A DNA stretch of 31,399 nucleotides from CAYJKB01 sp964370625. GTDB lineage: Bacteria > Bacillota > Clostridia > Oscillospirales > Butyricicoccaceae. Under the pieces are notes generated by a model. That model did not search any database. It worked only from the letters and a program-made list of their open reading frames with translations, and had not been told where the DNA came from. Shown piece by piece: positions 23,873 to 31,399 of this stretch (the stretch's first letter is position 1; each line of letters starts with the position of its first letter). The position numbers and the translations under genes were made by a program. The stretch spans positions 1 through 31,399 of the forward strand of contig CAYJKB010000022.1 of NCBI GenBank assembly GCA_964370625.1. The letters are read 5' to 3'.

Positions 23873-25132
23873 TTAAATTCTATAAACTTCTGCACCTAGT
23901 GACCTTAAATTAATCTCAAAATTTTCATATCCTCTATCTATATGGTGAATATTAGAAATTTCTGAGACGCCATTGGCATATAAAGCAGCTAGCACTAATG
24001 CTGCACCACCTCTAAGGTCTGTTGCACAGACTTTTGCGCCATTTAATATGTTTACACCATTTACAACACATACTTTTCCAATGGTTTTTATATCAGCACC
24101 CATTTTAACAAGTCCTTCTACATGACGATATCGATTATCAAAAATATTTTCACAAAAAATCGTCGTTCCATCTGCAACTGCTAAAAGGCTCATAAATATA
24201 GCTTGTGCATCTGTTGGAAATCCTGGATATGGCATAGTTTTTATAGGTTCCACTGATATTAAATCTGCATTCGTCGCATCTAATATAATCTTATTTTTAG
24301 AATATTCTAATGATATTCCCATCTTTTCTAAAACAGAAATACCTGTTGAAACATCATTCGGACTTACATCACAAAGAGTTATTTTTCCTCTTGTAATCGC
24401 CGCAGCATTTAAATAAGTTTGTGCCACAATTCTATCTGGCATAACCTTATATTCTACAAAATTTTTAATATTATTCGAATTTTCAATTTCAACAACTGAT
24501 GTTCCTATTCCCTTAATCTTAAATCCAGCTTCACATAAATAATTTGCAATATCTATAATTTCTGGTTCACACGCTGCATTAATTATCCTAGTTTTCCCAC
24601 TTGCAGAAGTTGCTGCAAGCATAATATTTTCTGTTGCACCGACACTTGGAAAACTAAGATGGATATCTGTTCCAATTAATTTATCGCTGACACAAGAAAT
24701 ATTTCCACAGCTTTGCAAAACTTTAGCCCCTAACATTTCTATAGCCGATAAATGCAAATCAATTGGACGAGGCCCAAGTTCACACCCACCAGGGAGAGAT
24801 AATTTTGCACTTTTACATCTTGCGAGTATTGGCCCTAAAAACATAACTGATGAACGCATTTTTGCCATTAAATCATCTGGCACTTCATACGAATGTACAT
24901 CACTTGCATCAACTGTAATTGTGTTACCTTGACGTTCAACTATGCAGCCTAAACTCTTTAAAATTTCAACTGCAACATCTACATCAGATAATTTTGGACA
25001 ATTATGTATAATGCTAACACCATGTATCAGCAGTGTAGCTGCTAATATTGGTAATACGCTGTTTTTTGCACCCTGAACAGTAATTTGACCATTAATCTGC
25101 CTGTTGCCTATAATTTTAAAACTGTCCAACAT
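23873..25132 (-). CDS. murA: UDP-N-acetylglucosamine 1-carboxyvinyltransferase (MurA)
   Basis: Transfers enolpyruvate from PEP to UDP-GlcNAc, the first committed step of peptidoglycan synthesis and the target of fosfomycin. The 419-residue length is standard. Lys23 in VQGAKNSVLPILAA and the catalytic Cys117 in LPGGCELGPRPIDLHL are both present, so sensitivity through that cysteine is expected. FPTDAQAIFMSLLAVADGTT and the C-terminal DLRGGAALVLAAL also match. I chose ATG at 25132, preceded by AAAGGAGGG only 3-4 bases away; the frame is open to 25171 but lacks a ribosome site there. It lies between murG and divIB in one transcription unit. Confidence 0.97.
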   Translation of the reverse strand: MLDSFKIIGNRQINGQITVQGAKNSVLPILAATLLIHGVSIIHNCPKLSDVDVAVEILKSLGCIVERQGNTITVDASDVHSYEVPDDLMAKMRSSVMFLGPILARCKSAKLSLPGGCELGPRPIDLHLSAIEMLGAKVLQSCGNISCVSDKLIGTDIHLSFPSVGATENIMLAATSASGKTRIINAACEPEIIDIANYLCEAGFKIKGIGTSVVEIENSNNIKNFVEYKVMPDRIVAQTYLNAAAITRGKITLCDVSPNDVSTGISVLEKMGISLEYSKNKIILDATNADLISVEPIKTMPYPGFPTDAQAIFMSLLAVADGTTIFCENIFDNRYRHVEGLVKMGADIKTIGKVCVVNGVNILNGAKVCATDLRGGAALVLAALYANGVSEISNIHHIDRGYENFEINLRSLGAEVYRI

Positions 25133-25191
25133 AAACCCTCCTTTATATCTACATATATTATAAATATGCAATATAAAAAGGGGAGGTGAAT

Positions 25192-26310
25192 TTAAATTAG
25201 TGTCATCAAATGTTCATAGATTTCTTTGGTGCTATTTGGAAAAGCAAGCATTTTAGCATTTTTTGACATTTCTGTCAATTTATCTTGTTCTTCTAAAAGT
25301 TCCAATATTTTATTATACAACATTTTTCCATTACATTCAACCTCTGTTATAACAATACATGCACCTTTTTTTTCTAAAGCTCGTGCATTTTTTTCTTGAT
25401 GATTTTCAGCAACATAAGGTGATGGAACCATGATAGATGGTTTTCCCATTAGACATAGCTCAAATGTTGTTGCTGCCCCAGCACGACAAACAATTAAATC
25501 AGCTGCTGCCATTACAACATCCATGTCATAAATATATTCTCGTAAATCTAATTTTTCATTATTTTCAAAATTTATGCCACGTTTATGCATTTCATCTGGC
25601 ATCCATTTCATCGCATTTTGACCCATAGCATGTATATGATAAAATCTATTTTCCTTTGAATATTCTTCAAAATAATCAACCATATGTCTATTCATATATA
25701 AAGCACCAAGTGAACCCCAAAATGATACTACAAGTTTTTCTTCTGCTGGGATATTTAATTTTTTTCTTGCTTCATCTTTCGATGAGAAAATCATCTCTGA
25801 GCGAACTGGTGCACCCGTCATTATTACATTGTTTTGAACAGGCAAAAGTTTTTTTGTATCTTCAAAACATGTAAACACTTTATTTGCTTTCCTGGCTAAA
25901 ACCTTAGTTGTAACTCCTGGAAGAGCATTTACTTCAAGCAATGCTGTTGGCAGTCCTTGCTTTTGTGCTGCATATACTACTGGAAAACTTGCATATCCTC
26001 CACATCCTATTACTAAATCCGGTTTAAATTCCTTTAGAATTTTTTTCGCATAATTAGCTGAAGATAATGCTTTTTTAATTGCTTTAATGTTCTTTTTAAG
26101 TCCATTAAAATTTTTTTCACGTGATAATCCTTCTATATCAAAAGTATAAAGATTATATCCTGATTTTGGCACAAGTTTACTTTCTATTCCATTTTTAGTT
26201 CCAGCAAATTTAACTTCTGTGCTAGAATCTTTATCACAAAAATATTTTGCAATTGCAAGCCCAGGGTTTATATGCCCTGCTGTACCTCCACCTGTTATTA
26301 AAATTTTCAT
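25192..26310 (-). CDS. murG: UDP-GlcNAc:lipid I N-acetylglucosaminyltransferase (MurG)
   Basis: Membrane-associated glycosyltransferase that converts lipid I to lipid II on the inner face of the membrane. The 372-residue GT-B protein has the N-terminal glycine loop GGGTAGHINPGLAIAKYF, VIGCGGYASFPVVYAA and ALLEVNALPGVTTKVLAR. In the C-terminal half, WGSLGALYMN replaces the more common GGSLGA-type loop with Trp at the first Gly. CRAGAATTFELCLMGKPSI and VAENHQEKNARALEKKGA form the UDP-GlcNAc pocket. The ATG at 26310 has a GGGGTGAG site. It lies 10 bases after ftsW. Confidence 0.97.
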   Translation of the reverse strand: MKILITGGGTAGHINPGLAIAKYFCDKDSSTEVKFAGTKNGIESKLVPKSGYNLYTFDIEGLSREKNFNGLKKNIKAIKKALSSANYAKKILKEFKPDLVIGCGGYASFPVVYAAQKQGLPTALLEVNALPGVTTKVLARKANKVFTCFEDTKKLLPVQNNVIMTGAPVRSEMIFSSKDEARKKLNIPAEEKLVVSFWGSLGALYMNRHMVDYFEEYSKENRFYHIHAMGQNAMKWMPDEMHKRGINFENNEKLDLREYIYDMDVVMAAADLIVCRAGAATTFELCLMGKPSIMVPSPYVAENHQEKNARALEKKGACIVITEVECNGKMLYNKILELLEEQDKLTEMSKNAKMLAFPNSTKEIYEHLMTLI

Positions 26311-26320
26311 TATCTCACCC

Positions 26321-27493
26321 CTATCCTACTTTTTTTGCTTTTATATTTCGAGAAATATTAAGTAATATACCTATTTCGAAAAGCTGTACCATAAGTGCAG
26401 TGCCTCCATAGCTGAAGAATGGAAGTGCAGCACCTGTTACAGGGAAAATTCCTGTTACAACAAATAAATTAACTAATACTTGAATAGCTAATTTACCTAC
26501 GATACCAGATGCTAATAAACATCCAAATTTATCTTTTGCTGAAAAAGCTATATTAAATCCTCTTATTATAAGTGCCGAAAATAGTATTATCACTGCACAA
26601 GCACCAATAAATCCTAGTTCTTCAGCTGTAACTGAAAAAATAAAATCATTCATAGGTTCTGGAAGATATAAATGTTTTTGCCTTCCTTCTCCTAATCCTA
26701 ATCCCCAAAGTCCTCCAGACCCAATAGCGATAAATGATTGGGCACCTTGCCAACCATTTCCTAAAAAATCTGAAAATGGGTCAAACCATACTTCAATACG
26801 CTTCATTGCATATTCATTTGATTGAATATAAAAATATACAGCTGTAAAACCTGCTATTCCTATCGGGAAAAAATACCATATTTTAATCCCAGCTACAAAT
26901 AATATAACAAACCCTGTCCCTACAATTATCAGTGTTGCTGATAAGTGAGGTTGTAGAGAAAGTAAAAACGCAACTACCCCTAAAACTATTGCATAAGGTA
27001 ATAGTCCATATTTTATTGTTCTAATTCTTGAATGATATCTTGTTGCAAATGCTGAAAACGTCATTATTATACCTGTCTTCATAATTTCTGACGGCTGAAA
27101 TCCAAAAACCCAACGTTTTGCACCGTTAAGCTCTGTCCCCAAAACAGGTACTAAACATAAGAAGAAGAATGCAGCTGCAAATACTCCAATACCTATCCAC
27201 GTATAATGATGATAATCAATTCTAGATACAATAAACATTACAACAAGACCTGCCACCATGTATATACCTTGTCGTATTACGTAATATAATGGCGAAGTAA
27301 TCCTTGTATCATAATAAGCTTCTGCATAACTTGCCGAAAAAAGCATGAGTAATCCAAATAACATTAGCATCAAAGTAAGTAATACCAACGGTATATCAAG
27401 CGCATTATTTTTAGGTAATTCAGCTTTATATGTTTTATTACTTTTTGTGATTTTTCGAATAGTTTTTCTATCACCATTTTGTTTTACTTTCAA
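26321..27493 (-). CDS. ftsW: SEDS glycosyltransferase FtsW/SpoVE
   Basis: Polytopic glycan polymerase of the SEDS family, expected to work with a class B PBP at the septum. The 390-residue protein has a basic N-terminus of about 30 residues and about ten membrane helices. LQPHLSATLIIVGTG carries the conserved Asp/His region (family consensus QPDLGT; here His replaces Asp). GGLWGLGLGEGRQKHLYLPE is the large extracellular loop, and FPVTGAALPFFSYGGTALM the C-terminal signature. I prefer TTG at 27493 because AAAGGAG ends seven bases upstream; ATGs at 27499 and 27514 lie too close to or ahead of that site. Position between mraY and murG supports FtsW or SpoVE over RodA. Confidence 0.93.
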   Translation of the reverse strand: MKVKQNGDRKTIRKITKSNKTYKAELPKNNALDIPLVLLTLMLMLFGLLMLFSASYAEAYYDTRITSPLYYVIRQGIYMVAGLVVMFIVSRIDYHHYTWIGIGVFAAAFFFLCLVPVLGTELNGAKRWVFGFQPSEIMKTGIIMTFSAFATRYHSRIRTIKYGLLPYAIVLGVVAFLLSLQPHLSATLIIVGTGFVILFVAGIKIWYFFPIGIAGFTAVYFYIQSNEYAMKRIEVWFDPFSDFLGNGWQGAQSFIAIGSGGLWGLGLGEGRQKHLYLPEPMNDFIFSVTAEELGFIGACAVIILFSALIIRGFNIAFSAKDKFGCLLASGIVGKLAIQVLVNLFVVTGIFPVTGAALPFFSYGGTALMVQLFEIGILLNISRNIKAKKVG

Positions 27494-27571
27494 AATCATG
27501 CTCCTTTCTATCATTAATTTTATTCATAGTATTTCAACACTTGAACTCTTTTTGGTTTTTGTGGTGTCACA

Positions 27572-28573
27572 CTATGCAAATACATATGTAACGATACACA
27601 TTATCGTTGTTATCCCTGAAAATATAAACACAATCTTTTTCTCTGACCAACCACACATCTCAAAATGGTGATGTATTGGCGCCATTTTAAATACACGTTT
27701 ACCACCAGACACTTTAAAGTAAACAATTTGAATTATATCTGATAACGCTTCGATAATATAAATTATCCCAAGTGGAATAAGTAGTAGTAATAATTCTGAT
27801 TGAATTGCTAAAGCTGAAATTATTCCACCTAAAAACAATGAACCTGTATCACCCATAAATACTTTTGCAGGGTTAAAGTTGAAGATTAAAAATCCAAGCA
27901 AACCACCTACAAGTGATGCTGTTGTAATTGACACAGCATGAAAGCCCATGTAAGCTACCAAGTAAAAAATCCCTACTGGAATTGTAACAGAGGTTACAAG
28001 TCCGTCAATACCGTCTGTTAGATTTACAGCATTTACAGCACCTACAATCGTAAATGCCATGAATGGAATTAGTATAAATGACGGAATATCTTCAATCATA
28101 ATACCTAGAAAAGGTACATAAAGGTCATTATCTAGTCCACCATAAAAACATAGTCCTATAAACAAAACAGCTATTGCGATTTGAAGTAATAATTTTTGCT
28201 TTGCCGTTAAACCGAGATTTTGTTTCTTTTTAACTTTAGTGTAATCATCTAAAAATCCGATTGCACCATAAGCTAAACCTAATCCGAGTACCATAAAATA
28301 ACGCATATCTGCTGGCAGTAATTGTGGCAGTGTAATCACTTTTTCCCATGATAAGGCTAAAGTTACAATTATCATTGGTATAATAAACATAAACCCACCC
28401 ATTGTAGGTGTATATTGTTTTGTCAGGTGCCACTTAGGACCGATTTCTAAAATTCGTTGTCCAAATTTCATTTTTTGCAGATATTTTATAGTAATTGGAC
28501 CTATTGCAACTGTAAGCAAAAATGTTGCTATCAGTGCTATCCATTCAATTTTTATGCCGAACATGTCTTCCAT
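27572..28573 (-). CDS. mraY: Phospho-N-acetylmuramoyl-pentapeptide transferase (MraY)
   Basis: Integral membrane enzyme that transfers phospho-MurNAc-pentapeptide to undecaprenyl phosphate, forming lipid I. The 333-residue protein keeps the catalytic Asp pair in GFLDDYTKVKKKQNLGLT, NLTDGIDGLVTSV, the third Asp in FNPAKVFMGDTGSLFLGG and the HHHFE motif near the C-terminus. The ATG at 28573 overlaps the murF TAA by one base (TAATG), indicating translational coupling. A second ATG three codons in is possible. The next gene downstream is ftsW after a 78-base gap, whereas murD occupies that place in most Firmicutes. Confidence 0.97.
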   Translation of the reverse strand: MEDMFGIKIEWIALIATFLLTVAIGPITIKYLQKMKFGQRILEIGPKWHLTKQYTPTMGGFMFIIPMIIVTLALSWEKVITLPQLLPADMRYFMVLGLGLAYGAIGFLDDYTKVKKKQNLGLTAKQKLLLQIAIAVLFIGLCFYGGLDNDLYVPFLGIMIEDIPSFILIPFMAFTIVGAVNAVNLTDGIDGLVTSVTIPVGIFYLVAYMGFHAVSITTASLVGGLLGFLIFNFNPAKVFMGDTGSLFLGGIISALAIQSELLLLLIPLGIIYIIEALSDIIQIVYFKVSGGKRVFKMAPIHHHFEMCGWSEKKIVFIFSGITTIMCIVTYVFA

Positions 28574-29952
28574 TATTTTTCCCTTTCCTCTTTAAGCCCT
28601 TGTATCGCTTGTTCCATTTTCATGAACCTACTACCCTTGAACAAGATTATATCTTTTGGCTGTGCAATGTTCGCTAAATAGCTTGCAACTTCGACATTAT
28701 CTTTACAAATAGTAATATTTTCTTCTTTTAATCCATTTTGTATCGCTCCTATGCGATATTCTTCCCCACCCTGTGTATAACACACAAGCAAATCAGCATA
28801 CTGACCTGCGTATTTTCCACAATCTATGTGAGCAGTTTTTGAAAAATCTCCCAGTTCACCCATGCCACCAAGTACAGCAATTTTACGTCCACCTTCATTT
28901 TTTGAAAGGTCATCTAGCACACTAAGTGATGCACGAATAGAGTCAGGGCTTGCATTATAGCAATCGTCTATTATTGTTATATCATCTAGCTTGTAAATAT
29001 TTTGTCGCATCTTAGCATTTTGAAATGATAACAACCCATTTATTATATCATCAGGGTCAATATTAGCTAAAACCCCTATCCCAAATGCACACAGAGCATT
29101 AAGCACATTATGCTGTCCGATTACATTTAGTAAGCAATTATATGTATTTTCTTTATACAAAATGTCAAACTTTGTGGCATTATCAACTGTGCGTATATTT
29201 TTTGCACGTATATCGCAAGCTGAATTTTCTATTCCGTAATAAATCGCATGTGTATTTTGCTTTTCATTCCACAACAAAGGCTCATCGCCATTAAACACAG
29301 CTTTGCCGTTCTCTCTCATACCCTCAAGTATTTCAAGCTTTGCTTTTGATATATTTTCACGACTACCAAGATATTCTATATGAGATATCCCAATGTTCGT
29401 AATGGCACAAATATCAGGTTGTGCAATTTGAGTAAGCCTTGAAATTTCGCCCATGTGATTCATACCCATTTCAAGCACAACTGCATCAGTTTTCTCTGGC
29501 ATTGCAAAAACTGTAAGTGGTAAACCTATTTCATTATTGAAATTCCCTTCGGTTTTATGTGCACTGAATTTTTGACTAAGTACACTATAAATCATTTCTT
29601 TGGTTGTGGTTTTACCGACACTACCTGTAACTGCAACAGTTAACAAATCTTCAAAACTTACTTTATAATTCTTAGCTATTGCCCCAAGTGCTTTAAGTGT
29701 ATCATTGACTAATATAACAGGCACACTGCTTTGTGTAATTTGCTTTTGCGATAAAACAGCACATGCACCATTTTCTATTGCAACATTAATAAAATCATGC
29801 CCATCAAAGTTTTCACCCACAAGAGGAATGAACAACGTGGTATTTTCAATTTTTCGTGAGTCTGTCGAGATATTTGTAATCTTTATATCTTCATTCCCAA
29901 ATATTTGACCATCACAAAATTTTGCAATTTGACTAATAGTTAATTCTTTCAC
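28573..29952 (-). CDS. murF: UDP-MurNAc-tripeptide:D-Ala-D-Ala ligase (MurF)
   Basis: ATP-dependent cytoplasmic ligase that adds D-Ala-D-Ala to UDP-MurNAc-tripeptide. The 459-residue protein has the N-terminal substrate domain (ITNISTDSRKIENTTLFIPL), the P-loop VTGSVGKTTTKEMIY, the central ligase domain (VVLEMGMNHMGEISRLT and NIGISHIEYLGSRENI) and the C-terminal domain with IIDDCYNASPDSIRASL. All are typical of MurF rather than MurC, MurD or MurE. The start is GTG at 29952 with GAGGGA upstream. It lies 17 bases after murE and overlaps mraY by one base. Confidence 0.97.
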   Translation of the reverse strand: MKELTISQIAKFCDGQIFGNEDIKITNISTDSRKIENTTLFIPLVGENFDGHDFINVAIENGACAVLSQKQITQSSVPVILVNDTLKALGAIAKNYKVSFEDLLTVAVTGSVGKTTTKEMIYSVLSQKFSAHKTEGNFNNEIGLPLTVFAMPEKTDAVVLEMGMNHMGEISRLTQIAQPDICAITNIGISHIEYLGSRENISKAKLEILEGMRENGKAVFNGDEPLLWNEKQNTHAIYYGIENSACDIRAKNIRTVDNATKFDILYKENTYNCLLNVIGQHNVLNALCAFGIGVLANIDPDDIINGLLSFQNAKMRQNIYKLDDITIIDDCYNASPDSIRASLSVLDDLSKNEGGRKIAVLGGMGELGDFSKTAHIDCGKYAGQYADLLVCYTQGGEEYRIGAIQNGLKEENITICKDNVEVASYLANIAQPKDIILFKGSRFMKMEQAIQGLKEEREK

Positions 29953-29969
29953 GTTGTTCCCTCGCTTTG

Positions 29970-31399
29970 TTATTTAAAATAATTTGCTATTTCTTCTCTT
30001 TCATCTAAATGATGTTTAACATGGTTTATCTCTTGATAAGTTTCATGTCCTTTACCCATAAATACAATTATATCATCTTTTTTTGCTATGCTAAGCGCAT
30101 ATTTAATTGCTTCACGTCTATCAACTACAACTTCATATTTTTTATTAACGTCAACAAGACCTACTAAAATATCATCTACAATACTTTGTGCATCTTCTGT
30201 TCTTGGATTATCTGATGTAATGATACATAAATCAGAACGCTGTGCTGCTGCTTTTCCCATTTTAGGACGTTTAGTTTTATCTCTATCACCACCACATCCA
30301 AACACTGAAATGATTCTTGCTTTTGCAAAACCTTTAACTGCATTTAAGATATTAATAATTCCATCTTCGCTATGCGCATAATCAATAAGAACTGTATAAT
30401 CTGTTGGAACAGGCACAACTTCAGCTCTGCCCATTACTCCTTTAGCAGTTTCAAGCACATCTGCACCATCTGTTAAACTTATACCTACAGACATACAAAC
30501 AGATAAAGCACACAGTGAATTATACACTGAAAATTCTCCTGGTATTGCAAGCGATACTCTGATTAATTCATCATCATGTAGACATTTATAAGAAATTCCC
30601 TCACGTGTTAATTTAACATCATGAGCTATGACTGATGCTTTATCACATTTTGTTGAATAAGTAACAAGTTTATCTTTTACATGTTTAATAAGTTCGGTTG
30701 ATACTTTGTCATCATAGTTTATAACACTTGTGTTTGAACGTTCAAAAAGCATTGCTTTTGCATCTCGATAGTTTTCCATTGAACCATGAAAATCTAAATG
30801 GTCTTGAGTAAGATTTGTAAATGCTCCTACTTCAAAATTTATTCCATATACTCTATCAAGCACAAGTGAATGTGATGATACTTCCATGATAACATACTGG
30901 CAACCTTCTTTTAACATTTGTGCAAACAATTTATGCAATTCAAAACTTTCAGGTGTTGTACGCTCTGTTTCAAGCACTTCATCACCTATCATATTTTGAT
31001 TTGTCCCAATCAAACCAACTTTTAAGCCTTTGCTTTCTAAAATTTGTTTGATTAAATATGTTGTAGTGGTTTTCCCATTTGTACCTGTTATACCTAAAAT
31101 TTTCATTTTATCAACAGCATTGTTGAAAAACTCTTTAGACATTAATGCTAATGCTTTTCGGCTATCTTCTACTAAAATGTAAGGTATTTCTTGTTCTGGA
31201 ACAGCTTCACAAACTATTGCCACTGCACCTTTTTGTATTGCAGATTGAATATATTTATGTCCGTCTGTAACTTCTCCACGAATAGCCACAAAAAGTGAAC
31301 CATCACAAACTTCTCGAGAATCATAAGCTATATTTGTTATTTCTATATTATTAGGGATATTGCATTTTTTACATTCTATTACATTTTTAAGTTGAGAAA
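29970..31399 (-). CDS. murE: UDP-MurNAc-dipeptide ligase MurE, meso-diaminopimelate type (5' end cut by window)
   Basis: Adds the third stem-peptide residue to UDP-MurNAc-dipeptide. The frame runs off the right edge; 475 residues are visible, starting SQLKNVIECKKC, and only a few N-terminal residues seem missing. The first domain has AYDSREVCDGSLFVAIRG, where the conserved DSR segment binds the UDP-sugar. The P-loop is GITGTNGKTTTTYL. MEVSSHSLVLDRV carries the conserved catalytic region, and VLIDYAHSEDGIINIL and FGCGGDRDKTKRPKMG also match. DNPRTED is the DNPR motif that marks meso-diaminopimelate specificity. An internal GTG at 31289 is not the true start because conserved coding sequence continues upstream. 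It heads the visible dcw run. Confidence 0.95.
   Translation of the reverse strand, partial: SQLKNVIECKKCNIPNNIEITNIAYDSREVCDGSLFVAIRGEVTDGHKYIQSAIQKGAVAIVCEAVPEQEIPYILVEDSRKALALMSKEFFNNAVDKMKILGITGTNGKTTTTYLIKQILESKGLKVGLIGTNQNMIGDEVLETERTTPESFELHKLFAQMLKEGCQYVIMEVSSHSLVLDRVYGINFEVGAFTNLTQDHLDFHGSMENYRDAKAMLFERSNTSVINYDDKVSTELIKHVKDKLVTYSTKCDKASVIAHDVKLTREGISYKCLHDDELIRVSLAIPGEFSVYNSLCALSVCMSVGISLTDGADVLETAKGVMGRAEVVPVPTDYTVLIDYAHSEDGIINILNAVKGFAKARIISVFGCGGDRDKTKRPKMGKAAAQRSDLCIITSDNPRTEDAQSIVDDILVGLVDVNKKYEVVVDRREAIKYALSIAKKDDIIVFMGKGHETYQEINHVKHHLDEREEIANYFK

Noticed and set aside
1..31399. CRISPR arrays, tRNA or rRNA genes, insertion sequences, prophage
   Set aside because: No regularly spaced repeats, cloverleaf-like sequences, transposase or phage structural proteins were seen, and intergenic space is small and mostly explained by promoters and terminators.

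Overview
The window is AT-rich, densely packed DNA that reads as the chromosome of a low-GC Gram-positive bacterium, most likely a gut-type member of the Clostridia. Four things point that way: the division and cell-wall (dcw) cluster includes the Firmicutes genes sbp, a DUF881 gene and divIB; MurE carries the DNPR motif typical of meso-diaminopimelate-adding enzymes; the prolyl-tRNA synthetase is the short archaeal-like form; and strong GGAGG-type ribosome binding sites sit in front of ATG, GTG and several TTG starts. The taxonomic placement is inference. I see no prophage, insertion sequence, CRISPR array, rRNA or tRNA.

Layout. Positions 1-7.2 kb hold a malic enzyme (minus), a YcxB-like membrane protein, thrS, an antisense beta-sandwich protein in the thrS-proS gap, proS, an MscS channel translationally coupled to proS, and a membrane protein with an aspartate-rich tail. 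Positions 7.3-14.8 kb are a signalling island: an MFS transporter, a PAS-PAS-GGDEF-GAF cyclase, a membrane Cache-GGDEF-EAL protein, a divergent GAF-PAS-GGDEF cyclase and a YjfB-like motility protein. Positions 14.9-18.8 kb are a plus-strand run: a Xre-type repressor with a likely self-operator, a TIM-barrel isomerase, nrdR, an HD-containing tRNA nucleotidyltransferase and uppP. Positions 18.9-31.4 kb are one long minus-strand run, transcribed murE (cut by the window edge), murF, mraY, ftsW, murG, murA, divIB, DUF881, sbp, ftsZ, corA, rpiA.

How the genes fit together. The dcw run supplies stem-peptide addition (MurE, MurF), lipid I and II synthesis (MraY, MurG), the first committed UDP-sugar step (MurA), glycan polymerisation and divisome assembly (FtsW, DivIB), and the Z ring. 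UppP in the neighbouring operon recycles the lipid carrier that MraY uses. murD is absent from its usual place between mraY and ftsW, and ftsA is absent before ftsZ. The three GGDEF proteins form a local cyclic-di-GMP node with different sensors and different feedback features.

No clearly new multi-gene system is visible. The best leads are a 20-codon reading frame and hairpin ahead of corA, a long structured leader ahead of rpiA, the trimmed dcw cluster with an unusual FtsZ tail, and the c-di-GMP node.
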